Positions 59,996 to 64,000 of a stretch of DNA of 64,000 bases are shown in pieces. Position 1 is the stretch's first letter. Every line of letters starts with the position of its first letter. Source of the DNA: Flavobacteria bacterium RIFCSPLOWO2_12_FULL_35_11 (GTDB lineage Bacteria > Bacteroidota > Bacteroidia > Flavobacteriales > Flavobacteriaceae); contig MGWK01000046.1 in assembly GCA_001800975.1 (NCBI GenBank), forward strand, positions 27,256 to 91,255, in the 5' to 3' direction. The position numbers and the translations under genes were made by a program. The notes beneath the pieces were generated by a model that had not been told where the DNA came from, did no database searches, and saw nothing but the letters and a program-made list of their open reading frames with translations.

Positions 59996-60586
59996 ATGGG
60001 CAAAATAGCAATCACGGCGATGACCGTATTATTTATAACATCAAACATTTTTAGTCAAACCAACAATAAATTAATTGATACAGTTTCCGTAAAAAGTCAG
60101 TTTGAATATCTTATTGATGAATCAAATACCTTACAGAATTATAAGGTTGTAAGAACAGCCTGGCTTCTTAAATTAAAATCGAACGTCATCGATTCGATTT
60201 CGGCTTCAAAAAAGAAGATTCTGGACAACGCAAGCGTCTTGAATTCCCAAAAAATCCTTATTGACAGTTTAAATATCAAGCTGGCAGCGGCAGATACGAT
60301 GATTATCGAATTAAGATCCGAAAAAGAAAGTATTTCGCTATTTGGCATTCAGTTTGAAAAAACCGTTTTTAAAACAATGTTCTTCTTAATTGTTGTCGGT
60401 TTAATCGGCGCGCTGTTATTTTTCATCACCAAATTTAAACAAAGCAACATCATCACCACACAATGCAAACTCGCATCAAAACAGACTGAGGAAGAATTTG
60501 CAATTTACAGGGAAAAAGCGCTTGAACGAGAGCAAAAAGCAATGAGAAGGCTGCAGGATGAATTGAATAAGCAGAAAAAAGATTAG
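59996..60586 (+). CDS. Secreted/membrane coiled-coil protein, unknown function
   Basis: The 196-residue protein has a signal peptide (about 1-20, TSNIFSQT), a periplasmic helical region (about 25-115), one membrane helix (about 125-148, TMFFLIVVGLIGALLFFITKF) and a charged coiled-coil tail (about 155-196, EEEFAIYREKALEREQKAMRRLQDELNKQ). I think relatives have sometimes been labelled as tRNA methyltransferases in flavobacterial genomes; no such domain is visible. It lies 37 bases after the deaminase gene. Confidence 0.65.
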   Translation: MGKIAITAMTVLFITSNIFSQTNNKLIDTVSVKSQFEYLIDESNTLQNYKVVRTAWLLKLKSNVIDSISASKKKILDNASVLNSQKILIDSLNIKLAAADTMIIELRSEKESISLFGIQFEKTVFKTMFFLIVVGLIGALLFFITKFKQSNIITTQCKLASKQTEEEFAIYREKALEREQKAMRRLQDELNKQKKD

Positions 60587-60693
60587 CAAATTTGAAACTG
60601 GAATACTAATATTTGATTGGCTGAATTAAAATTATTAAAAAATTGCCTTAAAAATATTATCTTTATTTATTGTTAACCTTAAAAAAAGAAATA

Positions 60694-60903
60694 ATGAAAA
60701 AAAACATGGGTTCCGCCGACAAATTGATTCGCGTTTTAATTGCTGTTGTTATAGCAGTTTTGTATTATTTGGGTAAAATAGAAGGCACGCTTGCCATCGT
60801 TCTGATGGCTTTTGCGATTATTTTCTTATTGACAAGCCTTGTGAGTTTTTGTCCGCTTTATACCATTTTCGGAATCAAAACCAATAAAAAAGAAGCTGAA
60901 TAA
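60694..60903 (+). CDS. DUF2892 small membrane protein
   Basis: The 69-residue protein has two helices (about 13-32 and 37-58), the N-terminal signature MKKNMGSADKLIRVLIA and a conserved Cys-Pro (SFCPLYTIFGI). This is the YgaP-type transmembrane unit without the rhodanese. ATG 60694 fits the family start; the frame opens eight codons earlier with a leucine codon. Function is unknown, possibly linked to sulfur chemistry by analogy with YgaP. Confidence 0.85.
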   Translation: MKKNMGSADKLIRVLIAVVIAVLYYLGKIEGTLAIVLMAFAIIFLLTSLVSFCPLYTIFGIKTNKKEAE

Positions 60904-61016
60904 AAATTTTAATTTTAGTGCATTCAGGATACTTTTGAAATGAATGTCCTGAAAATGGTTGGTGGATTTCACAAAAATAATTTGTATTATTACACTGTTA
61001 ATCTGAATAGTAAATT

Positions 61017-61091
61017 ATGTTCTGGTGGAGTCCAATTAGCACAAATAACAACAATACGATTAATGTATTTATAGTAAAATGGGCGGTTTAA
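61017..61091 (+). CDS. Possible 24-residue peptide
   Basis: ATG 61017 opens MFWWSPISTNNNNTINVFIVKWAV, ending inside the first arm of a terminator hairpin. The Trp pair and Asn run are unusual, but there is no homology evidence. It may be part of the 3' region of the DUF2892 transcript. The rest of 60904-61168 is AT-rich with no other feature. Confidence 0.2.
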   Translation: MFWWSPISTNNNNTINVFIVKWAV

Positions 61092-61108
61092 TTTTGGGCC
61101 GCCTTTTT
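61082..61108 (+). terminator. Intrinsic terminator downstream of the DUF2892 gene
   Basis: GGCGG (61082-61086) pairs with CCGCC (61099-61103), followed by TTTTT. Confidence 0.7.
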
Positions 61109-61168
61109 CATTTTACCAGTATTATGCTTTATTTATTAATTTCACCAAACTTTTATCCTTTTCAATTA

Positions 61169-62497
61169 TCAATTGTCAATTGTTAATTGAACCGGTTCCC
61201 CATACAAATCGAACTCCGTGGCTGAGGTAATTTTTATGTGCACAAATTTCCCCACTTGTACATAGTTTTCCGTGGCATCTATCAACACTTCATTGTCCAC
61301 ATCGGGTGAATCAAATTCTGTTCGTCCAATAAAATAATTGCCGTCTTTTCTGTCAATGATGCATTTGAACACCTGGCCCACTTTTTCCTGGTTCAATTCA
61401 AAAGAAATCTGGCTTTGCAAATCCATAATTTCGCTCACCCGTTTTTGTTTCACTTTTTCGGGAACGTTGTCTTTCAAACTGGCTGCATGGGTATTTTCTT
61501 CGTGGGAATAGGCGAAAACGCCCAAACGCTCAAAACGCATGGCTGCCACCCATTCTTTTAATTCTTGAAATATGGCTTCCGTTTCCCCTGGATAACCAAC
61601 GATCAACGTGGTTCTTATCGCCATATTTGGAACCGATTTTCTGAACTCCGTAATTAAATTGGTTGTTTTTTCGTGGGAGGTTCCCCTTCGCATCGACTTT
61701 AAAATATCGTCGTTGATATGCTGTAAAGGAATGTCCAAATAATTACACACCTTAGGTTCCTTATGAATAATCTCCAATACATCCAACGGAAAGCCCGTAG
61801 GAAAAGCATAATGCAGTCGAATCCATTCTATCCCGTTGATTTTCGCCAATGCGGTCAATAAATCGGCCAAAGCCCTTTTTTTGTAAATATCCAATCCGTA
61901 ATAGGTCAAGTCCTGCGCAATTAAAATCAGTTCCTTGATTCCTTTTTTGGCCAGCTTTGTGGCTTCAATGACCAAATTTTCAATCGGCGTGGACACATGT
62001 TTTCCACGCATCAAAGGAATGGCACAAAAAGAGCAGGGCCTATCGCAGCCTTCGGCAATTTTTAAATAGGCATAATGTGTAGGCGTCGTTGTTAAACGCT
62101 CACCGATAAGCTCATGTTTGTAATCGGCATCCAACACTTTTAGCAGGTTTGGCAAATCGTGCGTTCCGAAATATTCATCCACATTTGGAATTTCCTTTTG
62201 CAAATCGGGTTTGTAACGCTCACTTAAACAGCCGGTCACATAAACCCGATCAACTTCACCCAATTCTTTTTTGTTGACGTAGTGCAAAATGGTGTTGATC
62301 GATTCTTCTTTGGCATCGCCAATAAAACCGCAAGTATTGATCACCACAATGTTTCCTTCGTCATTTTCATCTTCGTGAACCACATTTTTATTGTTCGCGA
62401 TCAATTGCCCCATCAGCACCTCACTGTCGTAAACGTTCTTGGAGCACCCAAGGGTCACCACGTTAATTTTATTTTCTTTCTTTGATTTTGTGCGCAC
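61169..62497 (-). CDS. rimO: Ribosomal protein S12 methylthiotransferase RimO
   Basis: The 442-residue radical SAM enzyme modifies Asp of ribosomal protein S12. Its N-terminal MTTase domain has TLGCSKNVYDSE, NTCGFI and TGCLSERY (three Cys), the radical SAM cluster is CDRPCSFC near residue 153, and the C-terminal TRAM domain is about 380-442. GCSKNVYDSE and CDRPCSFCAIP are diagnostic of RimO over MiaB/MtaB. The start is GTG at 62497. A -7 box lies about 105 bases upstream. Confidence 0.94.
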   Translation of the reverse strand: MRTKSKKENKINVVTLGCSKNVYDSEVLMGQLIANNKNVVHEDENDEGNIVVINTCGFIGDAKEESINTILHYVNKKELGEVDRVYVTGCLSERYKPDLQKEIPNVDEYFGTHDLPNLLKVLDADYKHELIGERLTTTPTHYAYLKIAEGCDRPCSFCAIPLMRGKHVSTPIENLVIEATKLAKKGIKELILIAQDLTYYGLDIYKKRALADLLTALAKINGIEWIRLHYAFPTGFPLDVLEIIHKEPKVCNYLDIPLQHINDDILKSMRRGTSHEKTTNLITEFRKSVPNMAIRTTLIVGYPGETEAIFQELKEWVAAMRFERLGVFAYSHEENTHAASLKDNVPEKVKQKRVSEIMDLQSQISFELNQEKVGQVFKCIIDRKDGNYFIGRTEFDSPDVDNEVLIDATENYVQVGKFVHIKITSATEFDLYGEPVQLTIDN

Positions 62498-62600
62498 AGA
62501 TTTTTAATTTTGAATATTCTTTTTTAGCAGTAAGATTTTATCGAAACCAATTCGTATTTATTTTCTAATTTTAAGCACTAAAATGAAATTATTTATTTTG

Positions 62601-62608
62601 CAAAAGTA
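62601..62608 (-). promoter_or_regulatory. -7 box of rimO
   Basis: Minus-strand TACTTTTG followed by CAAAAT. It would give a leader of about 95 bases before GTG 62497. Confidence 0.45.
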
Positions 62609-62649
62609 ATCAAACCTTTTTAATTAAATTTAAATGCAATTTTTAATAT

Positions 62650-63717
62650 ATGTTGATGAAGCAACTTCTTCTTTCCCTGCTAGTTTTTAGTTTTCTAAGC
62701 TCCTGTTCTGAAAGCGACGCTACTTATGAACCTCAAACTTCTTTATATTTTCCGCCTTTAACCGGAAATACTTGGGAAACGACTTCCGTAGAAGCCTTAA
62801 ATTGGAACCAAAGTCAGGTGCAGCCTTTATTGAATTATTTGGAAACAAAAAATACAAAGGGATTCATCATTCTTCATAACGGCAAAATTGTGATGGAACA
62901 TTATTTTAACGGTCATTCCGCAACCACGCCATGGTATTGGGCCAGTGCCGGAAAAACATTAACTTCCGTGGTAACGGGAATTGCCGAAGAAAATCGACTC
63001 CTCAACAGTAACAACAAAGTTTCGGATTATCTTGGAACCAGTTGGACAAGTGTGCCAATCGCGAAAGAAAACCTGATTACCTGCAAACATTTATTAAGTA
63101 TGACTTCCGGGTTAGACGACAGTTTAGGGGATGATGTGGCACCTGCCAATCTAAAATACAAAGCGGATGCCGGAACGCGTTGGGCTTATCATAATGTATA
63201 TGTCAAACTTCAGGACGTCATTGCAGCAGCATCACAACAAACTTTTTCAAGTTATTTTGACACTCGTTTGAAAGATAAAATTGGAATGACCGGAACCTGG
63301 ATTCAATCTGGCGACCTCAGTGTTTTTTGGAGCACCACCAGAAGTATGGCGCGTTTTGGTTTATTGGCCTTTAATAAAGGAACTTGGAATACCACTAAAA
63401 TTGTAAATGAAACTTATTTTACCAAGGCCATTAACACCTCACAAAATATAAACAAGGCCTATGGCTATTTGTGGTGGTTAAATGGCAAAGACAGCTATCA
63501 TTTACCGCAAACGCAATTGGAATTTCAAGGAAAATTAATTCCTTCCGCGCCAGACGATTTGTATTGTGCTTTAGGAAAAAACGATCAGAAGATATATGTT
63601 GTTCCCAGCAAAAAATTGGTAATTATCAGAATGGGCGAAAGCGCCGAAGGCACAAATTTTGCCTTATCCGGATTTGATGAAACACTTTGGGAAAAAATTA
63701 ATTTAGTAATTAATTAG
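62650..63717 (+). CDS. Class C beta-lactamase-type serine hydrolase lipoprotein
   Basis: The 355-residue protein has a lipobox (FLSSC, Cys near residue 19) and the serine hydrolase fold: SxxK in WASAGKTLTS near residue 100 and YxN in RWAYHNVYVK near 180. A C-terminal part follows with YGYLWWLNGK. It is probably an esterase, D-aminopeptidase or similar enzyme anchored in the envelope; such proteins are rarely true beta-lactamases. ATG 62650 and ATG 62656 are both possible starts. Confidence 0.85.
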   Translation: MLMKQLLLSLLVFSFLSSCSESDATYEPQTSLYFPPLTGNTWETTSVEALNWNQSQVQPLLNYLETKNTKGFIILHNGKIVMEHYFNGHSATTPWYWASAGKTLTSVVTGIAEENRLLNSNNKVSDYLGTSWTSVPIAKENLITCKHLLSMTSGLDDSLGDDVAPANLKYKADAGTRWAYHNVYVKLQDVIAAASQQTFSSYFDTRLKDKIGMTGTWIQSGDLSVFWSTTRSMARFGLLAFNKGTWNTTKIVNETYFTKAINTSQNINKAYGYLWWLNGKDSYHLPQTQLEFQGKLIPSAPDDLYCALGKNDQKIYVVPSKKLVIIRMGESAEGTNFALSGFDETLWEKINLVIN

Positions 63718-63750
63718 CCCATAAAGTAACCCATCATAAATTTGAATGCT

Positions 63751-64000
63751 TTATTGATAATTAGCTGGCAATTTCCTTGCTTTTGATAGTTGTTCATACG
63801 CCAAGGCCCACTGCAATAAGGACTTTTCCTGAAATGGTTTGGCAATAAATGTCAGGCCTCTTGGTTTTCCGTCGGTTTGATAGCCCATCGGCACCGTCAA
63901 TGCCGGATATTTTGCCACAGCCGCATAGCCTGCATGAAAATTATTGATGGACAATATGCCGTCCAAATTGTGCATTTTCATAGGCACCTCAAAAAATTGT
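63751..64000 (-). CDS. Amidase, C-terminal fragment (N-terminus outside window)
   Basis: The frame ends at TAA 63751 and is open to the window edge, about 83 codons. NNFHAGYAAVAKYPALTVPMGY, GKPRGLTFIAKPFQEKSLLQWALAYEQ and ending KLPANYQ match the end of amidase-signature enzymes. The Ser-Ser-Lys catalytic region lies beyond the window, so activity cannot be judged. The internal GTG/ATG codons near 63985 are not taken as a start. Confidence 0.85.
   Translation of the reverse strand, partial: QFFEVPMKMHNLDGILSINNFHAGYAAVAKYPALTVPMGYQTDGKPRGLTFIAKPFQEKSLLQWALAYEQLSKARKLPANYQ

Noticed and set aside
62650..63717. Antibiotic-resistance beta-lactamase
   Set aside because: SxxK and YxN are shared by many esterases and peptidases; the lipoprotein form and context give no support for resistance.
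1..64000. CRISPR array, tRNA genes or integrated phage
   Set aside because: No regularly spaced repeat-spacer pattern, no cloverleaf-like sequence and no integrase or structural phage genes were seen in the window.

Overview
The window looks like chromosomal DNA from a member of the Flavobacteriaceae (Bacteroidota). Four things point there. The DNA is AT-rich. About twenty start regions carry a TAnnTTTG box, the Bacteroidota sigma-A -7 element. A gliding-motility lipoprotein gene (gldI) is present. Several families typical of Flavobacteriia occur (DUF5606, DUF4199, a small protein often labelled 'riboflavin synthase subunit beta', and many short Cys-anchored lipoproteins). No rRNA, tRNA, CRISPR array, prophage or intact insertion sequence was seen. 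The one clear RNA gene is the small SRP RNA.

Layout. 1-2.5 kb: a truncated transaldolase-type aldolase, an SDR oxidoreductase, SRP RNA, a dispersed repeat and a MITE-like inverted-repeat element. 2.5-7.2 kb: a membrane glycosyltransferase, phosphoglucomutase/phosphomannomutase and an MsbA-type ABC exporter. 7.3-13.3 kb: tRNA maturation genes (CCA-adding enzyme, Sua5), dapD and ruvX, interspersed with three surface-glycan-type genes. 13.4-18.6 kb: peptide deformylase, DUF5606, MazG, an SDR and Lon. 18.8-21.7 kb: an ECF sigma operon with a membrane partner and two secreted repeat proteins. 21.8-25.1 kb: a pentapeptide-repeat gene broken by an in-frame stop, lgt, yidD and cysS. 25.4-33.1 kb: two lipid-linked sugar transfer modules (GT2 plus ArnT/PMT-type GT39). 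The second contains a duplicated LAB_N membrane protein. MeaB lies between the modules, and a PAP2 phosphatase follows. 33.2-36.7 kb: three envelope peptidyl-prolyl isomerases, including GldI, plus an NrnA-type DHH phosphoesterase. 36.8-46 kb: PhoD-like protein, Ndk, DUF721, RecF, a TPR membrane protein, RibH, MutL, two rhomboids and a membrane EEP hydrolase. 46-55.7 kb: DPP-IV-type peptidase, aldose epimerase, a peptide-binding lipoprotein, MtaB, MarC, a hydrolase, a lytic transglycosylase, half-size TauE and half-size DUF1456. 55.7-57.3 kb: dps and oxyR, divergent. 57.3-58.8 kb: a cluster of small unknown ORFs separated by strong terminators. 58.9-64 kb: adenosine/adenine deaminase, small membrane proteins, RimO, a class-C serine hydrolase and the 3' end of an amidase gene.

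Most of the window is housekeeping and envelope biology. The signals most worth following are: a two-copy dispersed element whose stems show compensatory changes; a 161-bp MITE-like element; the LAB_N duplication sitting between a lipid-sugar synthase and its GT39 user (candidate flippase); the in-frame stop in the pentapeptide protein; the small-ORF cluster at 57.9-58.8 kb; and several promoters placed so close to the start codon that the mRNAs may be leaderless. I did not find a clearly new multi-gene defence or metabolic system.
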